In this document: in pieces, positions 1-12,653 of the stretch
How the letters are laid out: each line of letters begins with the position of its first letter
Position numbering within the stretch: the first letter of the stretch is position 1
Assembly: GCA_002914845.1 (NCBI GenBank)
Contig: JXTC01000016.1
Location: forward strand, 1,535,009 to 1,599,008
DNA length: 64,000 bases
Source of the DNA: Trema orientale
Lineage: Eukaryota; Streptophyta; Magnoliopsida; Rosales; Cannabaceae
Direction of reading: 5' to 3'
Notes under the pieces: generated by a model
What the model saw: the letters and a program-made list of their open reading frames with translations, nothing else
Told to the model about the DNA's origin: nothing
The model's database searches: none
Program-made: the position numbers and the translations under genes

Positions 1-175
1 TCATCATCATCAGCTACCATTTCTTCCTTACAAAATCTCCATTTTACTATAATTAATATAAGAGAATCCATTCTTATATAACTAGCTAATGAATTAAACA
101 AGATTATTTATCGTCATCTCCTTTTAAATCTATTAGGTTCGTTTTTCAAGGTTGTTATAACACTAAAAGAAAGAA

Positions 176-640
176 GACATTCGCCGATGCATTTTTGCGT
201 CTGTGAAAGTATTCAAAATGCGTCGGTAAAAGTCATTTAACTTTTGCCGACGCATTTTGTCGTCGGCGCGTCGGCGACCATCGTAGGGGAAAGACCGTAG
301 CTACAAGTCACTTTCCGACGCATCTTGAAAGATGTCGGCAAAAGTAACATTTACCGACGCGTTGTCGACTTTTACCAACACGCCATTATTATCGGTGAAC
401 ATTTTCTGTCAGCGAAAACATGCACAAATTTAAAGTTAGTTAACTAATCACCGACAAAAAAAATGCGTCGGTGAAAGTGCCACTATTGCCGACGCATTTT
501 TACGTCAGTAAAATTAGTAAAAAAATATATATATTAAATTAAAAATACATTTGCCGACGCAAAATCACGTCGACAAAGGTATTCTCCGGAAATTCAAAGA
601 AACTTCTACCGACGCAAAAGTTCGTCAGCAAAAGTTTTAG
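176..640. repeat. Left subterminal repeats of the CACTA-like element
   Basis: At least nine copies of a short motif, gccgacgca or its complement tgcgtcggc with one or two changes, alternate in direct and inverted orientation between 176 and 640. They are often paired as short hairpins such as ttgccgacgca followed by tgcgtcggtaa. The motif is CG-rich in an otherwise AT-rich region. By analogy with En/Spm it is the likely transposase-binding array; binding itself is inferred. Confidence 0.8.
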
Positions 641-3600
641 TTATTTAAAAAAAATAAATTATTTAATTAATTATCAATTAATAAATATATTATATTAAAA
701 ATTAAAATGAGATAAATTAATATAATACAAATTTTATTAAATAAAATATACATATAAATTGTATTTAAAATTGCAACATAGAAAAAAATTAAAAAAAAAT
801 CAAACTCTATGGGCAGAGGCAGGAGCATCTCGATCTCAAGCTTTACAATCAACGTTTAAAACGTGCGGTTTTGCTCGTTGAGTTGCCACTAAGTCTCAGC
901 GACTTATCCCGTGCTGGGAGCCCTCGATCCTCCTACACTTATAAGATTTTTTATTTTAAACAAAATTAGATGAGCTCAAAAGATGACATTGGTTATAAGA
1001 GATACAGGCTTATTAGAGTACTAAGAATTTTAAACAGTCAATCTGAACAATCTAAAAAACTATTTACAATGTTTTCAACTGCAGTATCAATATCCCTATT
1101 CTTAATAAGCTTCATTTTTGAAAAAACACAGCCAAACAATATAAATTATATAATCTTAGCAAAGTGTATATTCATATTAAAAAGTCAAGTATCTGTACAC
1201 GCACTACGTGCAGCAAAATAATTATTTTGAATAACAAAAAAAACATAGTCGCTTTATATTACAGAATATTGGCCAATTTTTAATGCAAAAATTTTCTTAT
1301 GTACACATGACAACTTGATCTCATTATTTAAAGTTAAAAAACTTATCTTGGATATCTATTTCAGCAATAAAAATAAATAAAAAAAAACTCACACCCTTCA
1401 CCAAATGGAAAATTTAATTTGAAATAAAATATCATATACACAATAGCATAATACACCACAAAATGAATAGCTTTGTTTATATACTACAAGAAAAGCACAT
1501 GTGCCTAACAAGATTAAGAGTATGTCCAGAATTATAGTCATTTTCCTAAGCAAACCAATATTATGCTAGCAAAAAGTTAGATGAACTAAATAACAGACAT
1601 TACTTGATGCATCTGTCCTTTAGTATTAGTATAATATAGTCCAAATCGAGTGGGCTTAGAGAAGAATCTTACAAAAGCATTGTACAGAGCCTCTACCATT
1701 GTAGATTTCAAAATGGAAATTCCATAAATAGAACTTTATATCAACTAAATTACATGTCCAATTTCATTCCTCCTGTTCTCAATTATCACTAGAAACAAAT
1801 AGATAGAACAATAAATTGGCAAAGAAACAGATCTGGTGGTGAAGAAAAAATAGTCACAAAATATATCATCTAAATAAACAAATTAGAAAGAAGAAAACCA
1901 AAACAAACATCTAAGCTTGAAACTAAATATCATACAAAATAATTAATGAGCTGGAACCAAAGTCTCATGCCAAAACTAAATAATATAGTGCATTTTAGTT
2001 TATTAAACCAAGTATTTAGTAGACAAAGATCCCCTAAATCTCCCCTTTACCTCACTTTATTAAACATTCGTCATCTCAATGAGACAGTGCCAGCCCCATA
2101 TACAGGGCTTTTAGCCTACCAAATATAAATACAACTAACAATATAAGCTATACATACATAAATAACTATAAACCAAATAAAAGAGGGATGCAAATTCACA
2201 TAGTGACTGGAAAACGAGCATAGATTTTTCCAATCAATTGCTGATGAACAAAAGAAATAAAAGTGATAATAAACCCCTTTGCATTGGTGTCACATGATGC
2301 AATTCTGACATAAGACAATACAAAAGCTACAAAGGTTCTTGACATACATTTGAACGTGGCAACTTAAGCTAGAATTCCTTTCTTCAACACAGAAGAAATA
2401 GGTTCCCATTTTTATAGTTTGTATTAGATATCCACTATAGCTTTCCATGTTGACAGTCATACTTCTTAAGTTTCAGTTTTGATACGTAAAATAAGTTCAT
2501 TTTAGTTCACATACTTGGACACAAATCCAAAACATACCAATAAAAAATCTGAAGCATCTAAACTCTTGACTCTAATTGCCACTACCTAAAACTAGACAAT
2601 CCATATGCCCCATTATTTTCATCACCATTACATATTTCACCTGGGATTCCATTCTTCACCACCCACACCCCTGACCCCCACCATATCAAATAAATGTAAG
2701 TATTCTTCTTAAATTATATTTTTCTTAAATTAAACTATAATAACAGAGCAATACACACAAATCAACAATTGATATATTCGGCTCTAAATCTTTTAGATAT
2801 CTTTAATATATAAAAAATAAAGCACAGCACCTAGAAGGCAACAACCAAAAAAGAGTAATATATTTAACACCAAAAAAAAAAACAGAGGGAAATAACATTT
2901 TATAATGGCTTTGCAATATAAGATGACGAAGAGGTACGTACTGATTGCGTGAGGAGAAGCGAGAGCTACAGAGAGATCTTAATAACGACAACCCAAGAAA
3001 GAATTGGCTCTAGCTAGACGGCGCTTCAAGAGAAGCATAGTTTAGAATCCTCATCAGACCAAATCATACAAATAGCACTCAAAAAGTAAATAAATAAATA
3101 AATAAAATTTGAGAGATTAAGTGCTACAAGAATGATAAATAGAAAGATCATCAAAAGCACTCAAAGTAACACAACCTGTAACAGTGATCAAAATGAATGG
3201 CATTGCTTTATGGTTTTCTCTTCATTCATAGCCTTTGCTGGACCGCACAACCAAATGAATGAACTAAAAATTAATGGCAAAAACAAAGAAGATTATACAT
3301 ACGACTTAATGATAATGAAATCAAAACATATAAAAATCAACAAAAATCACCAAACAACCCCAAAAATTACGAACCCAAGGATAAATAATTACACAATTTT
3401 CTTAAAATTATTCAAAGAAATCAACTAGAAAAAATTAAAGAAGATGAGCTGACCTGACCCGTGCGGTAGAGTTATACTGGAACTAGTGCGGCGGTCGAAG
3501 CTCTGGACTTCGTGGGGGAGAGCAATATAAAAATGGAATTTAAGAAAGAGAGAGGGAGGTTTTGAAGAGAGAGAGAGAGAGATACTGAGAGAAATGAATT

Positions 3601-4002
3601 TATGAAAGAGAAAGAGAGCACAAGGGGTAAACTTGAAGAAAGACGAGCTTCACAAGCTCATCAACGAGAACAAATTCCCCGCGAAATCCCAACCCTAAAA
3701 TCACGAAGGGTGTCGTATGGCAGTATCCCCAAAAAATAATTGTGTTAAAATTTTTTGTTCAAATTTTAATTAATTCCTTAACGCGTGAACTTTTGGCACT
3801 TGTGCCGAATTAATTCTGCCAAAGTCAAATGTCTTTGGTATTACTATTGTTGGGAAATAAAAATTTCAAAAAAAAAAAAAAGAAATTATGGCGAAAGTCT
3901 TATTTACACTTACTTTCAAATTTACACTTACATACTTATTTTTTTTTACACTTACATACTTATTTTTTTGTTCTGATAGTGAAAATACTTTCCATTCAAA
4001 TT
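641..4002. other. CACTA interior, left part: no recognisable gene
   Basis: AT-rich sequence without a convincing reading frame. Two patches look unlike the rest. One is a higher-GC patch at about 808-940, which read on the minus strand could be a leftover exon. The other, at about 3430-3720, has GA-rich runs (gagagagaga) that on the minus strand resemble a CT-rich plant 5' leader. They may be remnants of a transposase gene or a captured host fragment, but I recognise no protein. Two copies of a roughly 23-bp unit (tacacttacatacttattt plus T run) lie at about 3920-3970. Confidence 0.5.
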
Positions 4003-5702
4003 TTTTCGCAACCATCTATTTTCTCCGTTAAGTGCTACTTCAGAAGACACATATCAACCTGTGAGGTATTATGCCATTTTTAAAAAATATAAAAAAAATG
4101 AGAAATCAAGAAAATAAAATAAATTAAATGAAAAAAAAAGAAAGGAGTCAGAAAAAAGAAAGGAGTAAAGAGTAAAAATTGAAAAAATATCCTCATCGGT
4201 GATAATCATATTCTTTTATCCCTTCTCAACTCCTCTCATAATTTCTTGAACATAACGATGAAGAATAATAAGAAGTAGAAGAAAGATTTGAATAGAGAGA
4301 GTATTTCGAAATGGGTTCGATTCTATTGAAACTGAGCTTGGATTTTAAAAGCAGAGTTTGTTCTGAAAATGATCCATGATTTTCTCAAGGTGGTCACCTC
4401 GATCCATGAAGTAATATTTAAAGCATATATATACAGATCTATATATGCAATTTCAATCAAAGGAATTGATGAAGCAAAGTGATATCTATTTAGAGCAAAA
4501 GCTACAACCTTTAATAGAAAAAACAATGAGTTTATACAGGTTCTGAACTATTAGTAAATATATGAGGAGAATAACAAAAAGGTCTTCATATTTGTCTCTA
4601 ATTCAAAACTAAGATTACAAGATATTAAATCTTTTGGCTTAGGAATTTAACAATAATTTCAAATATGGAAAAGAAATTCCTGTTTTTCCCTTATTTTACT
4701 CCATAATTTTAAGGAGACATAAGAAGAATATTGAAGAATAACTATATATGACATTTATAAATTAAATGAATGAGATCGTCATTAGAGCCAAATACACAGC
4801 AATAAGATTTTGCTCTTCAAAAATCCAACTTTCCTAAAGCAAAATATACAGATTTACCAAATACAGATGTGTCAATATACAATGAATGCAACAAATTGAG
4901 AAGATGCAGTGCAAGAATTAATTAGCAAAAATCAAAAACTAAATAAAACTCATTAAGTAATGTAATTCTTCAAAACAAACCCATCTAACAGAGAATACAA
5001 ACCGCTGAAGAGATAATAGGAAAAACCCATGGTTTATAGAAGAATTTCGAATAAAAGTCAGTAAATCATCTCAAACATATTATTAAATATCACAAATATA
5101 AATTTATACTCACAAAAACATAAATAAAAATAGAAGCTTTTTGATATTCTTTTTCTTCATAAAATAGTTTTTTTTTTTCCTTATTTTCCAAAGAATGAAT
5201 TTTGAAACTTGGGTTACTTGTTGAATTCCAAATACTCATAAAGAGAAAACTCCTAAAATTCCTTCCTTTTCATTGAAACTTTGAATTTTGAAAACCAAAT
5301 GGAGATTCTGAGTACCTCACCTAGAAGAAGAAAGAAAAAAAAAAATTTAAAAATGAAGAGACAATTTATTCCAAATATCTTGAAATCAAGATTTGAAACC
5401 AAGAACTTAAGATTGTTTAGAAGAATTCAATGCAAAGTGAGATAATGGTTTTCATCTCTCTTTATTCGTAAGATTACCTAGTTCAAACATATACAAAATT
5501 CTTATTCGTTGGTTTACCTTTTTACTCGATTTTTTTTAAAACTCCTTTCTTCTTCTTTTTTTTTTCCTGATTTAATTTCAATATTTTTATTTTCTTAATT
5601 TTTCATAATGTTTTTTATATTTTTCAAGATAGCATAATACATCAAAGGGCATCACGTGTCTTTGGAGATAGCACTTAATGGAGAAAATAGTCGATTGCTA
5701 TA
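4003..5702. mobile_element. Nested element with about 120-bp imperfect terminal inverted repeats
   Basis: The stretch at about 4010-4135 (atctattttctccgttaagtg onward, including gtattatgccat and gaaatcaagaaaataaaa) reappears as an imperfect reverse complement at about 5575-5700 (cacttaatggagaaaatag, agcataatac, and so on), roughly 75 percent identical by eye. Long terminal inverted repeats of this kind suggest a Mutator-like or other long-TIR element nested in the CACTA-like transposon, just inside its right subterminal array. The interior is AT-rich without a recognised gene. No target duplication could be assigned because the flanks are poly-A/T. Confidence 0.5.
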
Positions 5703-5707
5703 AAAAA

Positions 5708-6195
5708 AAAAAATGCCCGACTTTTGCCGACGCAACAACAACGATGCGTCGGCAAAAGATATGACAAATTTTTATCTTGAAATAAATTCGCGCACAAAAT
5801 TCTCCTTCGCGGAAATTTTTTTTGGGGGCAACCCTTTGCCGACGTAAATTCCACAATGCGTCGGCAAATGTATAAATAAATAAAAAATAAAAAATGCTCG
5901 ACTTTTGCCGACGCAACGTGTTAACAAAAAATATTTAAAATTTTATCTAAAAATAAATTTTCTTGCGGACAACCCTTTGCCGACGTAAATTCAATAATGC
6001 GTCGGCAAATGTATTAGATAATAACAAAAATAAAAAAATACTCGACTTTTGCCGACGCAAAAGAGCATCGATAAAGACACATTCTGATGATTTTTTTTAA
6101 GACACATATGCCGACGCATAGACCTATGATTCGTCGGCAAAACATACTTCTACCGACGCGTTATTTATATTGCGTCGACAAAAGCAGTATTTCTT
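5708..6195. repeat. Right subterminal repeats of the CACTA-like element
   Basis: Seven regularly spaced modules. Each usually combines a forward cttttgccgacgca with a nearby complement tgcgtcggcaaa to make a hairpin, followed by an AT spacer containing aaaaatactcgac or a variant. The array mirrors the one at 176-640 and helps define the right end of the transposon at 6201. Confidence 0.8.
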
Positions 6196-6207
6196 GTAGT
6201 GTTATAA

Positions 6208-7640
6208 TTAGGTCCATTTTTCAGATATTGTTGAGTTTAGTTAATTAATTCCACCAATTAATTAATTATGTCGGAATACAAAAATGTGAATGTTGCAAGA
6301 ATGAGTAGTAAAGATGAGACATTGTGAGTTTTACGTGGTTCAACACTAACATTGTCAATGTGTATATTGGTGTCAACCCCAGAGGAAAAAAAATAAAACA
6401 AATTAGTAATAATTTAACACCAATTGACTTATTCAAAGTAAGACTACCTCTTAACTATTTATGTAATGTGTTTGAATCTATCACTCCTACGTTCTTCGAG
6501 CTCCACTCGGCTTACTTGATTCCACGCTCTTGAACTTCCTTGAATCTTCTCTAATTTTGCGTTTCTTCAGTTCTATACACTAGGATTCCCTCCTATGTTA
6601 TGGAACCTATCTTCTCCCAAAGATGTCAGCCCTTCTTCTGAAAACTTTGAGAACATACAACTTAGAAAAGTATTCCTAAGTCTAAGAAAGGCTACAAAAA
6701 TATTTCTTTTACATCTATAGCCAAAATACAATAAAATATTTCATCTAAAGTCCCCAATAGATGCCTTTACAAAGGGGTCTAAGTTTTCACCAATATGGTA
6801 GCTACGAAAAAAAAAATATTTAACAGCATTTACAGTTGATTAGAAAACTTACAAGATCAGTCAATCTCATTACCCAATCAAGAAATTTGATCTGAGAATT
6901 AAATGTTGATTTTGCACTGATGTTGTAACATAAGCTTATCATATTATAACATAAAAGGAAACACACAGACTACTTTCCTGAAATAGAGAATACGATTACC
7001 CAATATTTTTGGCGGCTAATAAATTAATTATAATCAATTAAAACATTTTAGGATCGCCAGAAATATTAAGGAAACTTTTACAATCACTAATCAGTCAATA
7101 TTACTCAATTTAAGAAATTTTTTTAATAGAATATGAACAGTTACCCATGGTCGAATTAGGTAATTACCAGTTACCTATTCTTGAACCTTAAAACCCGTCC
7201 ATATATGTAATTGACAATCAAAAATCGCACAAAATGGGAAACAATGTGATTGACAATCAGAGATCACACAAGATAGGAAACAATTAATCAAATGATTATA
7301 TTTGTCAAGAAATAATATATCGTAATATCTTGCAGTGCAAATATAAACATTAATTATTACTGAGACAAATATACAATTAATTAGACCATAATTTTATGAT
7401 TCCTAAACATATATTTCATGATCCCAAGCATATATATATATATATATATATGGTAAACACTGAAAAAACTTAACAGATCAAATATCTGACTGTATGTTTT
7501 AATATGAATAAGTAAACCAGTCATGTTATAATGTTAAGCATGCCAATACATCCTCTTTCAATCTCCTTCTTTAGCATCTTTTAGATAAATATTTGATATG
7601 CCTGTAATACATCATATATTGTATGAGGAATCGAAGTTCA
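6208..7640. other. Intergenic, TE-like sequence without a gene
   Basis: AT-rich. The part at 6290-6660 (ttttacgtggttcaacac, then atcactcctacgttcttcgag) resembles sequence often seen in decayed plant LTRs, but no LTR boundaries could be fixed. A pure AT dinucleotide run lies at 7431-7450. Nothing codes convincingly. Confidence 0.4.
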
Positions 7641-7769
7641 GAGTTGAAGTATTGTTGGAACGTTTTCACTATGATGTGTTCGACATATCAAACAATCATA
7701 TATTGGTAGAATGTGATTCTTAATGATGTTTATTAACGAATTCTCGAGATAAGTATGGTTTCTTTTTTT

Positions 7770-8240
7770 TAAAAAAAAATTAAGAATAATACTCTGGTAA
7801 AATTTGACGAGTTCATTGAAACCATAGAAGGAGAAGTTGGTGAAAATATCCAATATTTGTGCACAAATAATGGTGGAGAATATAGTTAGAAGAGTTTTCC
7901 TAGTATCTTTAAGATTGCAAGATACGAAATCAATTCATTTATTCATATGTCAGAGGATGTTACATACGAAAAATGTACCCGTTAATTTTCGGGCTAAGTG
8001 TATGAAGATAGTGGCCCACATCATCAATAGGCCTCCGTAGCAACAACTTTGGTTTATTTCACTATTTGAGAAATTGTAGAATGTTAAACCTGCAGTTGGT
8101 CACTTCTGAAATTTCAAATGTGTGTTCTACATAGTTATATCAAGTCACCTACATAGAAAGTTCGATAAAAACGCAGTTTAATGTATCTTTGTATGATACA
8201 ACAACTAAAGAAAAGGGTGAAATATTGTGACCCAACTAGT
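7770..8240 (+). pseudogene. Decayed Ty1/copia integrase fragment
   Basis: Read across frames, this stretch resembles the copia integrase core. Near 7866 is a TNNGGEY-like motif (the second catalytic aspartate region). It is followed by residues resembling the conserved block that ends in an 'IINR' motif near 8025, and then a DKNAV-like and 'YD..TKEKG'-like stretch near 8165-8220, equivalent to the sequence just after the integrase core. Stops and frameshifts interrupt it and the catalytic glutamate region is not intact. It could belong to the older copia element represented at 13670-15000, but the strands do not join directly, so that link is only a possibility. Confidence 0.55.
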
Positions 8241-8329
8241 TTATTTTTCTAATTTTATTTAAAATGTATTGTATTAAATTTATGCCCAAAAAATTAAAAT
8301 AAATTTAAAATATGTACATTTTTGAAAAC

Positions 8330-8567
8330 TAATTATTTTTCTTAATCGTATTTATCGTACCTATTATTCGTACTTGTCGTGTTACGTGTCATGTCTGTGC
8401 CCGTGCATGTGCCATGCTAGTATGAATATATTTACTTATCGTGTTGTGCCATGTCAGGCACGGTTATTAATCATATCGTGCCATGCCGAGCATGGTTACT
8501 AATCATGTTATGTTGGCTTATAATTGTATCGTACCCGTTTCGGCCTATTTTGACACCACTAGTTCAC
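8330..8567. mobile_element. hAT-type MITE-like remnant
   Basis: Repeated gtgccatg, cgtgtcatg and gcatggttactaatcatg motifs end in ttttgacaccactag, whose complement (ctagtggtgtcaaaa) is like the ends of common plant hAT non-autonomous elements. The other end was not found, so extent and completeness are uncertain. Confidence 0.35.
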
Positions 8568-9005
8568 TTTTATTGTGAGAGCTACATCTATTGACTTTCT
8601 GGACTGCTTGTTTTCACTATAATGATAAAAATAAAATAAAATTACATAAAAACCTCACTCCTGTTGAATCTTGAAGACTCTCCAGCCCTCTTTATAATCT
8701 CTCTCGATCAAACTCGTCGCCCTAGGATCTTTTATGTACAGAAAAAAAATTGAGTAACCAGAAAAATTTGTAAAATCCCAAAAGATACCCTGTACCAATA
8801 TACCCTTACTAGTTAAGAATGCTTTGCTCGCTCCTAATTCCTGGCTTGAAATTCTTTAGGATAATATTAAATAGGCTCTTAGATGTAGTAAAAATTAAAA
8901 AAGGAAGAAGAAGAGCATCATCAATTAACTAAGAAGCTAAAATGAGAATAAAACAAAACAAAGAAAAAGATGATTGAAAGCCCAGCACTCATTCAATGAA
9001 ATTAA
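8568..9005. other. Intergenic; nothing recognised
   Basis: AT-rich sequence between TE remnants. No LTR resembling the 3' LTR at 13177-13669 is visible here, so the copia element that follows lacks its 5' LTR and 5' gag. Confidence 0.4.
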
Positions 9006-12000
9006 ATGTTACTGAGAATGATTAGTACCTTGGGGAAACTCATCTCAATGAGGTACAGTGGCAAAGGAAATATAAGAGAGCACATCTTGCAGATGTCTCA
9101 TTTGGCTGGCAAGCTTAAGGAATTCAAGTTAGAAATTAATGAGGATTTGCTTGTGGCCTTGGTTTTGCTTTCTCTTCCTAATCAGTACGGGAACCTACAG
9201 ACAATATACAACGCCCAAAAGAGCAAATGGAATATTAATGAATTGATATCCATTTGTGTTCAGGAGGAAGAGAAAATCAAAGCTTAAAGGCCTGAAAGTG
9301 CTAACTTGACCACTACCTCTAAGGCAAAGAAGAGGAAAATGGATAAAGTTAAGGAAGCTGCAGGGGTTCCACCTGTTAAGGCACAAAAGAAGCAAGATGA
9401 GGAAGGTTGCTTCTTTTGTGGGAAAAGTGGACACCTAAAGAAGGAATGCGTTAAGTATAAAGCTTGGCGTGTTAAGAAAGGTAAGCTTCTCATTTATGTT
9501 TGTTCTGAAGTTAATTTAACTTCTGTACCTAAGGATACTTGGTGGGTAGATTCGGGTGCTACTACTCACGTTAGTGTTTCCATGCAGGGTTGCCTGTGGA
9601 GCCGAAAGCCAAGTGATGATGAAAGATTCATCTATGTAGGCGACGGTCAAACAGCTTCGGTGGAGGCCATTGGGCACTTTAGATTGTATTTGAATTCTGG
9701 AAAATATTTGGATTTGTATGAGACTTTTGTGGTACCGTCTTTAAGACGGAATTTGGTTTCAGTTTCTGTATTGGACAAATTCGGTTATTCTTGTTCTTTC
9801 GGAAATAATTTATTTAGTCTTATGCGTGATTCAATTGTTGTTGGTACCGGTTTTCTTATTGACAATCTTTATATGGTAAATACCCAACCCTCCGTTAATG
9901 AAACTTTGCATGTTAATTCAAGAGGTACAAAACGAAAATTAACTAATGAGGACTCATCGATGTTGTGGTACAGACGCTTAGGACACATTTCTAAACAAAG
10001 AATTGAACGTCTTGTGTCTGATGGGATCCTTGGTCCCCTTGATTTGGCAGATTTTACCGTCTGCGTTGAGTGTATAAAGGGGAAACAGACAAACATTAGG
10101 AAGTTAGGTGCCAATAGGAGCTCTAGCGTCTTAGAACTGATACATACGGATATCTGTAGTCCATTCCCTACGGCTTCTTGGAATGGACAACAATACTTTA
10201 TCACGTTCATAGACGATTATTCTCGCTATAGGTACATTTACTTAATTTATGAGAAGTCACAATCACTGGACGTATTTAAGGCTTATAAAGCTGAAGTGGA
10301 AAACCAGCTTGATAAGAAAATTAAGGCTGTCAAATCTGATCGTGGTGGTGAATACTACGGTCGGTATGACGGATCAGGTGAGCAACGTCCAGGGCCTTTC
10401 GCTAAGTATTTGGTAGAGTGCGGCATCGTCCCGCAATACACCATGCCTGGGAAACCTAGCATGAATGGTGTTGCTGAACGACGCAATCGGACACTAAAGG
10501 ATATGGTAAGGAGTATGATCAGTCATTCCACCTTACCAGAATCACTATGGGGAGACGCACTCAAAACTGCAGCATATATCCTTAATAGAGTACCGAGCAA
10601 AGCAGTAGCTAAAACCCCTTATGAACTCTGGACTGGGCGAAAACCCAGTATAAATCATTTACACATATGGGGTTGTCCAGCTGAGGCAAGGCCTTACAGG
10701 CCGAATGAAAAGAAACTGGACTCAAGAACAGTAAGCTGCTACTTTGTAGGGTATTCTGAAAGATCCAGAGGCTATAAGTTTTATGATCCCACATTAAAGA
10801 CTTTCTTTGAGACGGGAAATGCCAGATTTCTTGAGGATATTGAGTTTGGGAGGGAAGATAAGGTTAGGAACATTGTTTTCGAAGAGGAATTCGTTTCTCT
10901 TCCTATGGTTGCTATTGACAATGGTCAGGACATTCAGGCTCATGTTCCTGACAATATCATTATTCAAGATGCAATCGCTCCAGTTCAAAACAATGTTCAG
11001 GGGTTTTCTATCCCAGTTGAGGTAAATACTCCTGTAGAGCAAACTCAACAGCCTCAAGAACTAGTGCCTTTAAGGAGGTCCATTAGAGAAAGGAGAAGTG
11101 CGATTCCGGATGACTATGTCGTATATCTCCAAGAACATGAGTTTGACATTGGGATAGTGGAAGATGATCCAATCAACTTCACACAAGTCAAACAAAGTTA
11201 CAATTCTCAAAAGTGGATCGATGCCATGAATGAAGAAATGAAGTCTATGAGAGACAATGGCGTTTGGGATCTCGTCAAATTGCCTGAAGGTGCGAAGCCC
11301 ATTAGTTGCAAATGGATATTTAAGACCAAACGGGATTCGAAAGGCAATGTTGAGAGATATAAGGCACATCTTATCGCTAAAGGCTTCACTCAGAAGGAAG
11401 GCATTGACTTTAAAGAGACCTTCTCTCCGGTTGCTTCGAAGGACTCTTTTAGAGTAATTATGGCACTGATGGCTCATTATGACCTTGAGCTTCATCAGAT
11501 GGACGTTAAGACAGCGCTTCTCAATGGAGACATTGATGAAACAATATATATAATGCAACAAGAAAACTTTATATCAGAAGATCCAAAGTCTATGGTCTGC
11601 AAACTCAAGAAGTCCATCTATGGTCTCAAACAAGCTTCTCGTCAATGGTACCACAAATTTCATGAGGTAATCATCTCGTTCGGTTTTGAGGTGAATCCTG
11701 TTGATGATTGTGTATACCATAAGTTCAGTGGGAGTAAGTTTATCTTTCTGGTGCTTTATGTTGATGATATACTACTGGCAAGTAGTGATATAGGCTTACT
11801 GCACGACACCAAGAGATTTCTTGCGAAGAATTTCGAAATGAAAGATCTTGGGGTCGCCTCTTTTATATTAGGTATACAGATACACCGAGATCGTTCTCGG
11901 GGTATCCTTGGGTTATCACAGAAGAGCTATATCGAAAGAATGCTCAGTAGGTATGGTATGGATAAGTGTGCACCAACGGACACTCCAGTGTCTAAGGGAG

Positions 12001-12653
12001 ATAAATTTAGCCTCAGCCAAAGTCCCANNNNNNNNNNNNNNNNNNNNNNNNNNNNNNNNNNNNNNNNNNNNNNNNNNNNNNNNNNNNNNNNNNNNNNNNN
12101 NNNNNNNNNNNNNNNNNNNNNNNNNNNNNNNNNNNNNNNNNNNNNNNNNNNNNNNNNNNNNNNNNNNNNNNNNNNNNNNNNNNNNNNNNNNNNNNNNNNN
12201 NNNNNNNNNNNNNNNNNNNNNNNNNNNNNNNNNNNNNNNNNNNNNNNNNNNNNNNNNNNNNNNNNNNNNNNNNNNNNNNNNNNNNNNNNNNNNNNNNNNN
12301 NNNNNNNNNNNNNNNNNNNNNNNNNNNNNNNNNNNNNNNNNNNNNNNNNNNNNNNNNNNNNNNNNNNNGGGCTGCATGTAGTAAATGGCATTGAGAGGCC
12401 ATTGAAACTTTATTGTGACAATAACTCGGCAGTCTTATATTCTAACAGCAATAGGAGCTCATCAAAGTCAAAGCACATTGACATTAAGTTTCTAGCTGTT
12501 AAAGAAAGAGTTCAGAGTCGTTTAGTGTCAATTGAGCATATCGGTACAAACTCTATGATAGCGGATCCGCTCACCAAAGGTTTACCACCTAAGGTCTTTC
12601 ACGAGCACACTGCTCGTATGGGTGTTGTATTTTTGGATGGTGTGCAGTTTTAG
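9006..12653 (+). pseudogene. Ty1/copia gag-pol polyprotein, truncated and split by one stop
   Basis: The frame is continuous except for one TAA at 9285-9287, which separates a gag segment (UBN2-like, with the KGNIREHIL and LVLLSLP blocks) from the remainder. After it come a CCHC zinc knuckle (C-x2-C-x4-H-x4-C, about 9408-9449) and an aspartic protease motif [10 protein letters not shown] near 9540. Next are a GAG-pre-integrase block (LWYRRLGH) and an integrase core with HTDIC, SDRGGEY and the glutamate in [11 protein letters not shown]. Reverse transcriptase has its YVDD catalytic motif at 11757-11768, followed by an RNase H tail with YCDNNSAV and the conserved ADPLTKG. Codons after the stop continue in phase, so this was one open frame of the usual copia single-ORF type. 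The nominal start at 9306 is a TTG inside the frame, not a true start. The N-terminus of gag is missing. 341 N bases lie between the reverse transcriptase and RNase H parts. Confidence 0.9.
12028..12368. other. Assembly gap (341 N) within copia RNase H region
   Basis: All bases are N. From the usual copia layout, the missing part should hold the end of the reverse transcriptase connection and most of RNase H. About 114 codons of N seems short for what is missing, so the gap size may be an underestimate; this last point is inference from family layout. Confidence 0.95.

Larger units (their letters stand above)
161..6201. mobile_element. Non-autonomous CACTA-like DNA transposon, about 6.0 kb
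   Basis: The left end begins cactaaaagaaag at 161 and the right end finishes ttcttgtagtg at 6201; the reverse complement of the right end starts cactacaagaaa, the usual plant CACTA (En/Spm) terminus. The hexamer ttataa flanks both ends (155-160 and 6202-6207). Both ends carry about 0.5 kb of subterminal repeats built on gccgacgca and its complement, the kind of array CACTA transposases bind. No open frame above about 100 codons lies inside and no transposase was recognised, so the element is probably non-autonomous. CACTA elements normally make a 3-bp target duplication; the flanking trinucleotides (taa and tta) do not match directly, but the 6-bp flanks do. Ends are supported by sequence; family membership is inference from termini and subterminal structure. 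Confidence 0.75.

Noticed and set aside
161..6201. PIF/Harbinger origin because of taa/tta flanks
   Set aside because: Termini are of CACTA type with CACTA-like subterminal arrays.
132..6233. Similarity between the two flanks of the CACTA-like element (attaggttcgtttttca against attaggtccatttttca)
   Set aside because: Short and imperfect, and not contiguous with the ends in the way a target duplication would be; could be chance.
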